In this document: positions 21,682-30,870 of the stretch, piece by piece
Numbering within the stretch: the first letter of the stretch is position 1
Layout: each line of letters starts with the position of its first letter
Assembly (NCBI GenBank): GCA_019155205.2
Contig: JAHNZQ020000181.1
Span: forward strand, 3,357,627 to 3,421,626
Origin: Gracilaria vermiculophylla
Lineage: Eukaryota; Rhodophyta; Florideophyceae; Gracilariales; Gracilariaceae
Direction of reading: 5' to 3'
Length of the DNA stretch: 64,000 nt
The notes under the pieces: model-generated
The model's input: the letters and a program-made list of their open reading frames with translations, nothing else
Databases searched by the model: none
Told to the model about the DNA's origin: nothing
Translations under genes and position numbers: made by a program

Positions 21682-22881
21682 CTACTTAAATATGTTGACA
21701 TCCACCGGTTTGTCAACATATCCGACATGAATTGCCCCTGATATTACTACTAGGTAAAAGCCAATTCCAACTAGACCTGCAATAAGGAAAAACGTTATGT
21801 TAGGGTTGATCCACCATGGGGGTTTTTCTCCGCTCTGACTTGCGAAGGGGCTGATGATGTAAAAGCGGTCCAGGAACGACATATTCTTCTTCTTTTCAGC
21901 CTGTTCCTCTAGCTTTTTTTCGTATGCTTTCGCAATATCCTCAGGCGTTCGAGCAATACCAGGATTGAAGTCTGCCACTTTCCTTATTTCTTCCTTGTCT
22001 CCACCAGAAACTGAAATCATTTCAATCTCGAATGTTAGCACGGCATTGCTTGGAATGACGGGAGGCATACCTCTACGGCCATACGCGTAATTCGGTTGAA
22101 TTGTAAACTGAGAGATTTCACCTCTTCGCATAGTCGAAACTCCAGCTTCCCATCCTTTGATAACGGTGCCGTTCCCAAGAATAAATTCGAAAGCTCCTCG
22201 AGACGAACTGTCGTCAAACACAGTTCCATCTTCCAGCTTTCCTTGATACTGAACTTTTACAGTGGCGCCACTTTGCGCCACGTCCCCTTCTCCTTGCTTA
22301 AGTGTCAATTTGGTAACACCGCCATCGCCAGTAACGTCTATCATTTGACCTACTGTTTTTCGCACACGTTCCGCCTCCTCTTCGGCACCCTTCTTCTCAA
22401 GCTCAGCTTGTTCCTCCTTAAACGGGTCCCTCACGTCATTTATTCCAAATCGAATATCTGCGGCCTCAAATTGAATTGGCACACCTTCATCGATGTCGTC
22501 GACAATGCCCTCGGCAATAAAATCCTCTCTTGTCTTCTTCGGAATGGACATCGGTGTTGTTGGTTCCCGTCGTGTTCCGAGAGCCTGAGTCACCATCCGG
22601 TCAGAAAGCTTAGTATCCGACGAACCAGACGGTGGTGAATCTAGCTGCTGATTTGCAATACCGGAGGTTTTAGAGGATTTGTTCGAGCTCAATGACTTCT
22701 TTTGTTTTGGTGGAGCACTCGGACCGGCAGCCATTCCGGAGAATCCTTCAGGCTTAGGAGCTGGCCTCTTCGGCTGTTTGGCTTTGGCAAAACTGAATGT
22801 TCTTCGCTTTTGAGAGCATTTGTTCGTAGAAAGGGAGCGTTCAGACCTTCGTAGCGGACTAAATTGGACGAATGCTTCCAT
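21682..22881 (-). CDS. FKBP-type peptidyl-prolyl isomerase, plastid, C-terminally anchored
   Basis: 399 residues. The N-terminal 60 residues are Ser/Arg/Lys-rich, like a transit peptide. A Lys/Ser-rich linker follows, then an FKBP domain at about 187-290 containing VKVQYQGKLEDGTVFDDS, VIKGWEAGVSTMRRGE and YAYGRRGMPPVIPSNAVLTFEIE. These include the Tyr, Asp, Val-Ile-x-x-Trp and C-terminal Phe positions that line the proline pocket. A charged region leads to one membrane segment near 355-380 and a short tail. It would catalyse cis-trans isomerisation of prolyl bonds near a membrane, probably thylakoid or envelope. It is divergent from the hydrolase gene with 606 bp between starts. Confidence 0.9.
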   Translation of the reverse strand: MEAFVQFSPLRRSERSLSTNKCSQKRRTFSFAKAKQPKRPAPKPEGFSGMAAGPSAPPKQKKSLSSNKSSKTSGIANQQLDSPPSGSSDTKLSDRMVTQALGTRREPTTPMSIPKKTREDFIAEGIVDDIDEGVPIQFEAADIRFGINDVRDPFKEEQAELEKKGAEEEAERVRKTVGQMIDVTGDGGVTKLTLKQGEGDVAQSGATVKVQYQGKLEDGTVFDDSSSRGAFEFILGNGTVIKGWEAGVSTMRRGEISQFTIQPNYAYGRRGMPPVIPSNAVLTFEIEMISVSGGDKEEIRKVADFNPGIARTPEDIAKAYEKKLEEQAEKKKNMSFLDRFYIISPFASQSGEKPPWWINPNITFFLIAGLVGIGFYLVVISGAIHVGYVDKPVDVNIFK

Positions 22882-23487
22882 TATGAAGATGGAAATGTTG
22901 ATTTTGATGAAACTTTCCTTAGTCTCCCCGCGGGCACCAGGTAGCAGTGGTGGTGTAAATCTGTTTCAGCTTGAGAGACGCGGGGCTATGATCGTGAGGC
23001 GTAAGATACAGTTGGACTTGAGCGAAAAGATATAAGATATGCTCGACAGACAGTGAACCGAGCTACACCAGTCTTCTGGGACGAGCTCAAAACTAAAAAA
23101 AAATGACTGGTCATAATTTTGAGCATGTGCAGTGCCCAAATATCTCCCCAGAGCGCCGACGGTGACCAGCAATGGCACTGAAAAAGCTGTGTAGATCTCT
23201 ACGGTACGATGCACCATCGCGGGAAAGGAAGTTACTGCATTTGAGCCGACATCTGGCGAACCAATTCATGTCATGGAAATATTGGGTTCAGCAAACGTAA
23301 GTTAGCTATCTCTTTTCCATTGTCAAGAAGTTGAACATTGCAATAAGGCCGTGTCTTCAGCAAATCCAATCGCTGCCGAGGAACCGTTATCTTTTCAACG
23401 ACACACATACGTAAATTTATGTCGGTTGCGTTTCGAGTTGTGAATTGAGTCCAAATATATCTTGTTCTTACCCAAACCAACCTCAAC
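22882..23487. promoter_or_regulatory. Divergent promoter region, FKBP and hydrolase genes
   Basis: 606 bp between divergent start codons. No repeat or recognised motif stands out. Confidence 0.4.
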
Positions 23488-24606
23488 ATGTCTTCTTCTT
23501 CCGCATTTGCAGCACCTTTGAAAATTGGGTCTTTGTACGATAGGCATGGTGATCAGCACCGGTTAAGAAGAGCTGGCGGCTTGCATCATTGTGGTTTTCC
23601 AATAGGTCCCGCTCAAAGAAAAGAGAGCAACAGTACTTCGTATAAAAGTGCACGAACAAGTGCATTACTACAAACAAATACTTATGCCCCATGTGTCCCG
23701 GCAGAGGCGGCCGCAAAAATATTGGACCCTAAAGCCCAAGACATGCTCCGACGCATCGAATATACACCGATTGAGACCGCTTTACGGAAACAAACAATCT
23801 ATACCTCTCATGTTAATGTGTCTGGCTCAGTATCTACTGCATCAACAAAGTTTGTCTTCTTACATGGCTTCGATTCCAACATGCTGGAATATCGCTTCAT
23901 ACTACCACTACTGGAGCAGGCAAACGTACAAGCTCATTTCGTTGACATTTTAGGCTGGGGTCTCACTGAGTGTCCCGTAATGCCGGGTTTCGGCTACGGC
24001 CCAAACGCGAAACGCGAGCACCTCCGTGCTTTTGTTGACCAAATCGTAGGCGGAGGACCCCTAGTTTTGATCGGAGCATCTATCGGTGGCGCTATTGCCA
24101 TCGATTTTGCTCTCAATTTTCCCGACCTCGTGCAAGGAATGGTGCTGTTATCCCCGCAGGCATTCATGGATAAGCGGTCATCCCCTGTGATGAGCATCGG
24201 CGGTCTCGCTGGGGTAGGCGCCGAAGTGCTTCGGTCCGAATGGCTGCGGCGAATCGCAGGACAAATGTCGTACGAAAACCCGCGACTTCGGAAAAGCGAT
24301 GACGTGTTGAAAATTGGTGGTTTACATTGTCGGAGGCCGGGATGGAAAGAAGCGGCCGTCGACTTCATCAAAGGGGAGGGATACTGCGTGAGTGGCCGCG
24401 TGCGAGAAGTTACCTGTCCAACATTGGTGATGTGGGGTAAGCAGGATCGAGTCTTACCGAAGAAAAACGCACAGCGGTTTGAGGAGGAGATGACCAACTG
24501 TCGCGTGCAGTATGTGGAAAACTGCGGACATTGCCCACATATCGAAAAACCTTCATTTGTGACTGATAACATTCTAGAATTTGCTCACAGCGAGGGTCAC
24601 GTATGA
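23488..24606 (+). CDS. Alpha/beta hydrolase, probably plastid-targeted
   Basis: 372 residues. The fold's landmarks are in order: the oxyanion-loop FLHGFDSN near residue 130, nucleophile elbow GASIGG near 197, acid Asp in WGKQDRV near 318, and catalytic His in NCGHCPHIEKP near 348. The substrate cannot be read from the sequence; plant relatives include chloroplast hydrolases with lipid, ester or haloalkane-like folds. The first 70 residues are basic and Ser/Thr-rich, consistent with organelle import. It converges with the kinase gene, with 306 bp between stops. All three catalytic positions are present, so it should be active. Confidence 0.88.
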   Translation: MSSSSAFAAPLKIGSLYDRHGDQHRLRRAGGLHHCGFPIGPAQRKESNSTSYKSARTSALLQTNTYAPCVPAEAAAKILDPKAQDMLRRIEYTPIETALRKQTIYTSHVNVSGSVSTASTKFVFLHGFDSNMLEYRFILPLLEQANVQAHFVDILGWGLTECPVMPGFGYGPNAKREHLRAFVDQIVGGGPLVLIGASIGGAIAIDFALNFPDLVQGMVLLSPQAFMDKRSSPVMSIGGLAGVGAEVLRSEWLRRIAGQMSYENPRLRKSDDVLKIGGLHCRRPGWKEAAVDFIKGEGYCVSGRVREVTCPTLVMWGKQDRVLPKKNAQRFEEEMTNCRVQYVENCGHCPHIEKPSFVTDNILEFAHSEGHV

Positions 24607-24912
24607 GCATGAAAAAGTCATAACAGTGTTGAGAAAACCGAAACAAAGAAAGCGAGTTGCGTCTGTTTGTGCACGTACTTACGACCAATGTTGTGTTTGT
24701 GTGCGCTTCTGCGAATGCCTGCAAGCAAGCGTGAGGTGCACTGGTATAAATCCTCCACACAGGTATGCGTCGTAAGCAGTATGCAAAGTCTACAAGATAT
24801 TAAACAAAAGTATGCAGAGAAGATCATGTACATTCCGAAACCAGAGTAAAGAAGAAAAGCAAAATCGAACAGGCACGAGCTCAGACGGGAATAAACAACG
24901 GCACGCGTGCTG
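24607..24912. other. Convergent intergenic spacer
   Basis: 306 bp between the hydrolase and kinase stops; presumably both 3' untranslated regions. No gene seen. Confidence 0.4.
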
Positions 24913-26811
24913 CTAATCATTGTCCTCGCGCCCGGGAGGAATGCTCCAATTTGCCACTCCTATGGCTGAATCGATATCAGCAGGAGTTATGCGAATCTTC
25001 TTCAGTTCCTCCTTTTGAACTACGCGCTCATTGAACCACGCATGCCGCGCCACATCCTGTAGTGTGGCGCGATTCTTCGGTTCTTTCACCAGCATCTTTT
25101 TAATCAAGTCCTTTAACTTCCTCGACACCTTTGGTTGATCAGGGAAACGCAACCGTTGCGTACAAATGCAGTCGTATATTTCAAACACGTTCTTGGCGAG
25201 GAATGGAGCGCGGCCGTACACCATGTAGAACAAAGATGCTCCGAGCGACCATATATCCGCAGAATAAGATTCGGGAGGCGCCTTTGGACTTCGTTCAGAC
25301 ATGCACAGTTCTGGCGCAATAAACGCAGGGGTGCCGGGTGCCGGAGATTTGGCGCGCGGGTCTTCGCTGGATACGTCGTACATGCGTGCTTCGCCAAAAT
25401 CCGACACTTTGACCGTACCATCACCAGCGCGCAGCAGGTTGTCCGGCTTTATGTCGCGGTGAGCGATTCTTTGGTGGTGAAGATATTCCAGGCCGGAAAC
25501 CACATCGCGCATGATCTCCCGCACGCCATCTTCAGACAAAGGCTTGACACCTTCTAGCTTGCTAGAGTCCATGACAACGCCGCGGGCCATATATTCGACA
25601 ACCACAACATATCCGTCATTATCAGTGTCCAGCAAAATGTCGCTATGAGCGACAATGTTAGGGTGGTCCAGCTTTCGCAAAACGGCCTGCTCCTCGCGGT
25701 TACCAATTGAAGCAGCGCCGCTCTTTTTGACGTTGGAAACGACCTTGACGGCATAAAAGCGCTTATCTTTTGTCGAAAGCGCAAGTTTGACCTTACCAAA
25801 CGAGCCACGGCCAATACCACCCAACATGATGTACTCATTGACGCGCTTTCGGGTGGAGACGGCTTTTCCCCGCCACGAATCCTTGAGGGGATCGTACTTT
25901 ATGCGCTCCTTAAGTACGCGATTGGATTCCGACACCTTGGCCTTCTTGGGCACGAGGCAGCTGAGCCCGGTGAGCCAAGTGACAGACTCGGTTCGTGTGG
26001 CCAGCATGAGCGCCAATTTCTTGCCGTCATTGCTTTCGATGATGAGTTCGCGGTCGGCGGAGCGCAACTTTTTCACGCGAGTGAGGTTGAGTTTGCCGTT
26101 GTCGACGCCGCGTTTCTTGGACTTCCAATTCAACGACATGAGGTCTTCGCCCAGCCAAATCCACCTCTCGCCGTAGCGGCGCAGCATCTTGCGCTTTTGC
26201 GCGCGCGTGCCGCGCAAAAGATCGACGACGCAGTCGAGCACGGAGCGGCCTTCCAGGGCGGACACGGCGTGCATCTGGCTCGCGGCAGCCTCCTCGACGG
26301 GGTCGGTGCTGGGCTCCTCCTCGACTTGCGAGAAGAGCAAATTCTCGTTGGGGCCATCTCGCTCGTACTCGCTGACGACGGTGAGCCAGGAGTCTGCGGA
26401 GAGGCGGGCAAACGAGGAGTTTTGGCGCACGAGGCGGCGGTCGTCTTCGTCAACTTCGTTCTCATCGTCGTCGTCTTGGTCTTCATCGCCGTCATCGTCT
26501 TCATCATCGAGTGATAGGGAGTTGCGGTCGTCCGAGAAGTCGTCCTCATCTTCGTCGAGGTCGTCGCTGTCGTCGCGGTCATCTTGGTGGTCTTGGTTTT
26601 GGTGTTCGTCTTGATAGTAGTGGTTTGGAGGGCCGTCGTAGCTGGCAGAGGCGTCGTTGCGCTGGTCGTGGTGGCGGTACGGAGGGGGAGCGCCGGAAGG
26701 GCCAAGAGCGCGCGGCGAGGAGCGGCGGCGGTAGGCGTCAGACGGTGGAGACACAATTAAGGCATCCTCGAGGGCATCGGCGTCGGGGGCGACGGAGGAA
26801 TTGTGCGCCAT
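24913..26811 (-). CDS. PH-like domain plus Ser/Thr kinase of the CaMKK/GRIK (SnRK1-activating) type
   Basis: 632 residues. The first 150 are dominated by an Asp/Glu-rich tract. A PH-like module follows at about 180-290 (ERWIWLGEDLMSLNWKSKK ... SVTWLTGLSCLVP). The kinase domain spans about 325-592: glycine loop GGIGRGSFGKV, lysine in FYAVKVV, catalytic loop HRDIKPDN, DFG in KVSDFGEA, and an activation loop ending GTPAFIAPE. That GTPAF-APE form is characteristic of CaMKK and of plant GRIK kinases, which phosphorylate the T-loop of SnRK1/AMPK. All catalytic residues are present. An N-terminal PH-like module is unusual for this group. Upstream lies the poly-G tract. Substrate assignment is inference. 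Confidence 0.87.
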   Translation of the reverse strand: MAHNSSVAPDADALEDALIVSPPSDAYRRRSSPRALGPSGAPPPYRHHDQRNDASASYDGPPNHYYQDEHQNQDHQDDRDDSDDLDEDEDDFSDDRNSLSLDDEDDDGDEDQDDDDENEVDEDDRRLVRQNSSFARLSADSWLTVVSEYERDGPNENLLFSQVEEEPSTDPVEEAAASQMHAVSALEGRSVLDCVVDLLRGTRAQKRKMLRRYGERWIWLGEDLMSLNWKSKKRGVDNGKLNLTRVKKLRSADRELIIESNDGKKLALMLATRTESVTWLTGLSCLVPKKAKVSESNRVLKERIKYDPLKDSWRGKAVSTRKRVNEYIMLGGIGRGSFGKVKLALSTKDKRFYAVKVVSNVKKSGAASIGNREEQAVLRKLDHPNIVAHSDILLDTDNDGYVVVVEYMARGVVMDSSKLEGVKPLSEDGVREIMRDVVSGLEYLHHQRIAHRDIKPDNLLRAGDGTVKVSDFGEARMYDVSSEDPRAKSPAPGTPAFIAPELCMSERSPKAPPESYSADIWSLGASLFYMVYGRAPFLAKNVFEIYDCICTQRLRFPDQPKVSRKLKDLIKKMLVKEPKNRATLQDVARHAWFNERVVQKEELKKIRITPADIDSAIGVANWSIPPGREDND

Positions 26812-26967
26812 GGCAGGTGGAGGGTGTAGAAGGGGGCAGGGAGCGGCGAGGGTGAGGGAGTGAAGGGGAGCGGACGGCGGTACAGGCCGCGCCAGGCGCG
26901 CTGGGGGGGGGGGGGGGGGGGGGGCGGGGGGGGGGGGGGGGGGGGGGGGGGGTGGGGGGGGGGGGGG

Positions 26968-27019
<52 letters not shown>

Positions 27020-27439
27020 GTGCAAGTCCTCTCAGGCGTTGCAGCGGGAAAGTTGGGCGCGCGCGCGGGCGCGCGTTCGCGCGGCTGTTCAACGCCGTCT
27101 CCCTCTCCTGCGCGTCGCGCGTGGGGTGCGTGTGTGGTAGCTATTCAGAATATTCCTCCACTGCTACCGCAGCAGCGTGTGCGGCGTGTAGAGCGGGCGG
27201 CGTGTACACCGTGGCATATGTGAGACTCGGGGCATGAGTATGCAAGGTGTGCCTCGCAACGGCGGCGGCGGCGGCGGTGGCCACCCGCACATGCGCGCGC
27301 GCACTCAGACGTGCGCTCGGCGAGGGCGGCGCGGCGGCGCAGGGCGCAGGGCGCAGGTGAGCGATTCGCCGTCCCTGCCGCTTCCTTCGAGGCATCGCAC
27401 GCCGCGCGGATTCGGCTGCGCGCCTCGCCCGGACGCGCA
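26812..27439. promoter_or_regulatory. Divergent promoter region, kinase and IMP4
   Basis: 628 bp of very GC-rich DNA between start codons, containing the poly-G tract, a run of alternating GC (27059-27074) and GGC repeats near 27260. Poly-Gly and poly-Pro frames through it are artefacts of the homopolymer. Confidence 0.55.
26903..27016 (+). repeat. 114-bp near-perfect poly-G tract
   Basis: All bases are G except C at 26925, T at 26953 and C at 26968. It starts 92 bp upstream of the kinase ATG (on its template side) and ends 424 bp upstream of the IMP4 ATG. Such a tract can form multiple G-quadruplexes. The exact length is unreliable because homopolymers are sequenced and assembled poorly. 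Confidence 0.9.
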
Positions 27440-28312
27440 ATGCTGCGGCGCGACGCGCGACTGCGGCGCGAGTACCTCTTCCGCAAGTCGCTGGACGGCC
27501 GCCGCGCCGCCGACTATGACCGCCGCCTCGCCGTGCGCTCTGCGCTCGCCGACGGCAAGCCCGTGCCAACGCACCTCCGCCGCGTCGTCCCCCACCTGCG
27601 CGATGCCGACGCGCTGCACGACGCGCTGCACGATGCGCCCTCCTCGCACATCGACGACGAGTATGCCGCCGCCGCGCTGAACCCCCCCCGCGTGCTCGTC
27701 ACCACCAGCCGCGCCCCCTCCGCGCGCCTCTCGCAGTTCGCCAAGGAGCTTCGCCTGCTGCTGCCCAATGCTCAGCGCCTCAACCGTGGAAACCTCGTCG
27801 TCTCTCAGCTGGTCGCCTCCTGTCGCGCCAACGGCTTCTCCGACATCGTCATCGCCCACGAGCACCGCGGCCAGCCAGACGGCCTCATTGTGTCGCATTT
27901 ACCGTACGGCCCCACCGCCTTCTTCAATATCTCCAACTGCGTCATGCGCCACGACATCCAAGCGCCGCTGTCAAACGTGTCCGAGGCATACCCGCACCTG
28001 ATCTTCCACAACTTCAACTCCACGCTGGCCGCGCGCATCTCAAACGTCCTCAAGCACCTGTTTCCGTCGCCCAAGCCGCAATCTCGTCGCCTCATCACGT
28101 TTGCCAACTTTGACGACACCATCTCGGTGCGCCACCATACGTTCGTGCCCGCGCGCGATCCCGAGCACGTACAGCTCACTGAGGCCGGCCCGCGCTTCGA
28201 GCTACAACTGTACCAGCTGCGTCTGGGAACCGTCGACAACAACCAAGCCGATGACGAGTGGGTGCTGCGTCCGCACATGAACACCGCCAAACGGCGCCGA
28301 GCGCTTGGCTGA
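27440..28312 (+). CDS. IMP4: IMP4, U3 snoRNP Brix-domain protein
   Basis: 290 residues, almost exactly the usual IMP4 length. The N-terminus MLRRDARLRREYLFRKSL is the conserved IMP4 opening and fixes the start at 27440 although the frame is open from 27311. The Brix domain spans about residues 80-265: it begins RVLVTTSRAPSARLSQFAKEL, contains GLIVSHLPYGPTAFF and ends with the family's RFELQLYQLRLGT. In the nucleolus IMP4, with IMP3 and MPP10, promotes U3 snoRNA pairing with pre-rRNA for 18S processing. It converges with the FAD synthetase gene, with 34 bp between stops. GC content is very high, as in its neighbours. Confidence 0.95.
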   Translation: MLRRDARLRREYLFRKSLDGRRAADYDRRLAVRSALADGKPVPTHLRRVVPHLRDADALHDALHDAPSSHIDDEYAAAALNPPRVLVTTSRAPSARLSQFAKELRLLLPNAQRLNRGNLVVSQLVASCRANGFSDIVIAHEHRGQPDGLIVSHLPYGPTAFFNISNCVMRHDIQAPLSNVSEAYPHLIFHNFNSTLAARISNVLKHLFPSPKPQSRRLITFANFDDTISVRHHTFVPARDPEHVQLTEAGPRFELQLYQLRLGTVDNNQADDEWVLRPHMNTAKRRRALG

Positions 28313-28346
28313 CAAAGCGCCGCGCCCCGCGCCTCGAACTCAGCGC

Positions 28347-29258
28347 TCAGCGCTCGCGCTGCACAAAGTCCACGTACACCTCGCACTGCTCGCAATAAAC
28401 GGTCTCGCGCTCAAACAGCGCTATGGTCACCTCTCCGCGCGTGTTTCGCACCTCCACGCTGGCGTGCAGCGGGGCGCTGCGCCCGATTACGCGCACCACG
28501 GCTTGGTACAGCCCGACGGCAGGCACTTGGTTGACAAAGTCGCCAAACAGCACGGCGCCGCGCGCGTCCACGCCGAGCACCGACCCGACCACGCGATGCA
28601 GTCGGCCTAGCAGCTGCGCCACCAGCGCGACGTCGCCCTCCTGCAGCGCGTGGCGCACGCGCGTGGAGCTGGCCACGCCGCCCGCCACACTCACGGCGGG
28701 GGCGACGCGCAGCTGCAGCCCCAGGCGGTCGCATTCGGCGCGCAGAAAGTGCACGTCTCCGCGCGCGTTCTTGCCGAAGCGCCAGTCGGGCCCGCATACG
28801 ATGGCGTGCGCGCGCATGCGGTGCTTGAGCAGGTGCAGGAAGTCGGACGGCGACATGTCGGCGACGGCGTTGAAGGGGACGAGCTTGGTTTGGATGGGGC
28901 GCGACAGGGCGATGCGCCAGGCGCGCAGCACGCGCTGGCGGTCGCTGGGCGCCACGACGGGGGCGCGCGGTGGCCAGTTGAGACGCGCGGCCATGCCGGG
29001 GAAGGAGAGCAGCGTGGGCGTGCCGAGCTGCGCCGCCTGGTGCACGAGGTGGCGGTGGCCCACGTGCAGGGCGTCAAACTTGCCGGGGACCAGCACGGAG
29101 AGCGCGTGCGGGGTGGCGGGCGGAGGCGGCGGTGGCGGCGCCTCCTGGGCGCTGGGCGCATGCGTGGCGGGCGGCGGCGCGGCGCATGCGGCGGCGCGGG
29201 AGGCCGGGCGGCGTGGGCGCGCGGCGGCGAGGGCGGCGGGCGCGACGAAGGCGTGCAT
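28347..29258 (-). CDS. RibF-like FAD synthetase, probably plastid
   Basis: 303 residues from the ATG at 29258. Adenylates FMN to FAD. The nucleotidyltransferase signature GKFDALHVGHRHL lies near residue 65, and a second conserved block, VCGPDWRFGKNARGD, near 165 matches the bacterial and plant RibF GxDFRFG-type motif. SSTRVRHAL near 215 is also typical. The C-terminal part resembles the riboflavin-kinase module in outline but is divergent, as in plant RibF1/2, which lack kinase activity. The N-terminal 45 residues are Ala/Arg/Pro-rich with no acidic residues, consistent with a transit peptide. A longer frame to 29321 would need a TTG start. It is divergent from eS27. Confidence 0.9.
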   Translation of the reverse strand: MHAFVAPAALAAARPRRPASRAAACAAPPPATHAPSAQEAPPPPPPPATPHALSVLVPGKFDALHVGHRHLVHQAAQLGTPTLLSFPGMAARLNWPPRAPVVAPSDRQRVLRAWRIALSRPIQTKLVPFNAVADMSPSDFLHLLKHRMRAHAIVCGPDWRFGKNARGDVHFLRAECDRLGLQLRVAPAVSVAGGVASSTRVRHALQEGDVALVAQLLGRLHRVVGSVLGVDARGAVLFGDFVNQVPAVGLYQAVVRVIGRSAPLHASVEVRNTRGEVTIALFERETVYCEQCEVYVDFVQRER

Positions 29259-29901
29259 GGTGCGCGAGCGGCGGAGAGGGAGGAGGCGGACGGGGGCGGT
29301 GGCGATCACGCCGCGCGGCAATGGCTACAGAGTGCGCGGAGGTATTGAGGCGATGGCGATGGCGGCAGATCTGGCGGCTTTTTGGGTGATCATTTTGACG
29401 CGCGCGGTGGCGGCGGCGGCGACGGATGCGAGCGCGTCAGCGGCAATGGCATCGGCGGCGGCGGCGACTACGTCAGCTGCGACTGGGCGCCAACCGGCAG
29501 CCCGCGGCTGCCGTCACATTCGGCTCGCCGGCGGCAGAAGCGGGCGCTCGGCGCGGAGCGACTCACCGCCGACGGCACTGACAGGCGGCGCGCATCCTCC
29601 TGCGCACCGCGCGCCCGAAACGCGCCACGCTGCGCCAGCGCAGCTGCGGCGCTGTAAGCTGGGTGCTCTGTAATGGGTGCATTGTGAGACACGTGTGGCA
29701 GTTTCCGCCGCGCGGCGCGGCGCGACGACGGCGCCGCCCGCGGCGCGCTATGTAGGCGCGTACCGACGCCGCGCACGGTGATAGCAGCGCTAACTATCGA
29801 CTCCCTCGCGCGCTCCGCTCTCCCCACTCCCCTCACACCGCGCCGCCCGTTTTTGTGATTGATTCTGCCTCGGCGCCGTCTTTCCACCCGCCCCTCCCAC
29901 C
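29259..29901. promoter_or_regulatory. Divergent promoter region, FAD synthetase and eS27
   Basis: About 640 bp, very GC-rich with GGC repeats on one side and a pyrimidine-rich stretch (about 29815-29900) just before the eS27 ATG, as expected of a ribosomal protein leader. Long frames here have no resemblance to proteins. Confidence 0.45.
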
Positions 29902-30257
29902 ATGCCGGTACGTTTTGGCGCCGCAGGCATGTTGCCTTGCCGCCGTCGCCGCGTGCGCCGCTGCGATTGCGTGCTGACCGTGCCCTCGCCGCGTGCTGCG
30001 CCCAGGCTTTAGAGACTGATCTGCTCAACCCCGACCGGGCGGTAGAGGCCAAGAAGCACAAGCTAAAGCGTCTGGTACAGTCGCCCAATTCGTACTTTAT
30101 GGACGTCAAGTGCCCGGGCTGCTATGTCATCACCACCGTGTTCTCGCATGCGCAAACAGTAGTAGTATGCGGCGATTGTACCATGGTCTTGTGTCAGCCC
30201 ACCGGCGGAAAGGCGCGCCTGACTGAGGGTTGTTCCTTCCGAAAGAAGGTCGACTAA
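29902..30257 (+). CDS. RPS27: 40S ribosomal protein eS27, two exons
   Basis: Small-subunit ribosomal protein with a C4 zinc ribbon. Exon 1 is only ATGCCG (29902-29907); the intron is 29908-30005, beginning GTACGT and ending CCCAG; exon 2 is 30006-30257. The spliced product is 85 residues, against 84 in human. Exon 2 contains the hallmark [32 protein letters not shown] and [16 protein letters not shown], with zinc cysteines in a CX2C-X14-CX2C layout. Without splicing the same frame would give a 132-residue protein with a foreign N-terminus, which is why the intron is needed. The ATG context CCCACCATGCC is favourable. Confidence 0.95.
29908..30005 (+). other. Spliceosomal intron in eS27, 98 bp, after codon 2
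   Basis: GTACGT donor, CAG acceptor, phase 0. Removing it joins MP to ALETDLLNP, restoring the family's N-terminal DLLNP. This is the only intron in the window I can define at both ends. Confidence 0.88.
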
Positions 30258-30621
30258 AAATCACACAACTCTACCACACAACACACTGAGTGCGTTTTGC
30301 CTGCAGCTGCCGCCCCCTGTGTTTGATTCGTAGTCGTCGTGCCGTCGCCGACGCCGCTGCGCCGCGCCTACGCCCTCGCCGACGCCTCAACTCTCGCATT
30401 AAACGCTACAAACCCCCCCGCTCCACCGCGTACATCGGTCTGCTGCGCGACCGCCAAAAACAGCAAAAAGTTGATCCATTTTCATTTTATGTGTGCGCTG
30501 TCGCACGTACGCGCGCGCTGCCACCACGCCGCCGACCACCGCACGCACCGGTCTCAGCAACCGTTTCGAGCCGCGCTCCGCCTCCTTCCTCAACACTCCG
30601 CTCCCCCCGCCCGCGCCCGCC

Positions 30622-30864
30622 ATGGATGCGTGCAGCACTGAGTCCGACAGCGTCACCACGCCCGATCCGAACGTGGAACTGCTGCGCGACCTGGCCGTTT
30701 CGCCCTTCGTCACCGGCGTCGTGCAGGGCGTCGTGTCCGTCGCGCTCAAGTACCGACGCGAGAAGCGTCAGCGCGCCCGAGAGGCTGCCGCCGCCGCCTC
30801 CCACGTCGCGCAACAAGAGCAAGAGGCGGAGCTGCCGCCGCCGCCGCCGCCGCCGCTGGCGTAG
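30622..30864 (+). CDS. Small unknown protein, one hydrophobic helix
   Basis: 80 residues from an ATG in good context (CGCCATGG). It has an acidic N-terminus, a hydrophobic stretch PFVTGVVQGVVSVAL near residues 28-42, then a basic helix (KYRREKRQRAREAAAA) and a Pro-rich tail. A short hydrophobic segment followed by positive charges would suit a small organelle membrane protein, but I do not recognise it. Its stop is 6 bp from the stop of the gene on the other strand. Moderate risk of being chance in GC-rich DNA. Confidence 0.4.
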   Translation: MDACSTESDSVTTPDPNVELLRDLAVSPFVTGVVQGVVSVALKYRREKRQRAREAAAAASHVAQQEQEAELPPPPPPPLA

Positions 30865-30870
30865 CGCCCC

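Noticed and set aside
26738..27237. Poly-proline and poly-glycine proteins
   Set aside because: They are translations of the poly-G tract on the two strands.
27305..27898. 197-codon minus-strand frame, and other long frames opposite IMP4, RibF and the CXC factor
   Set aside because: In very GC-rich DNA stops are rare, so antisense frames are long by chance; the sense proteins are well recognised.
29859..30005. N-terminal part of a 132-residue eS27 version
   Set aside because: It is leader and intron sequence; splicing gives the family-standard 85 residues.
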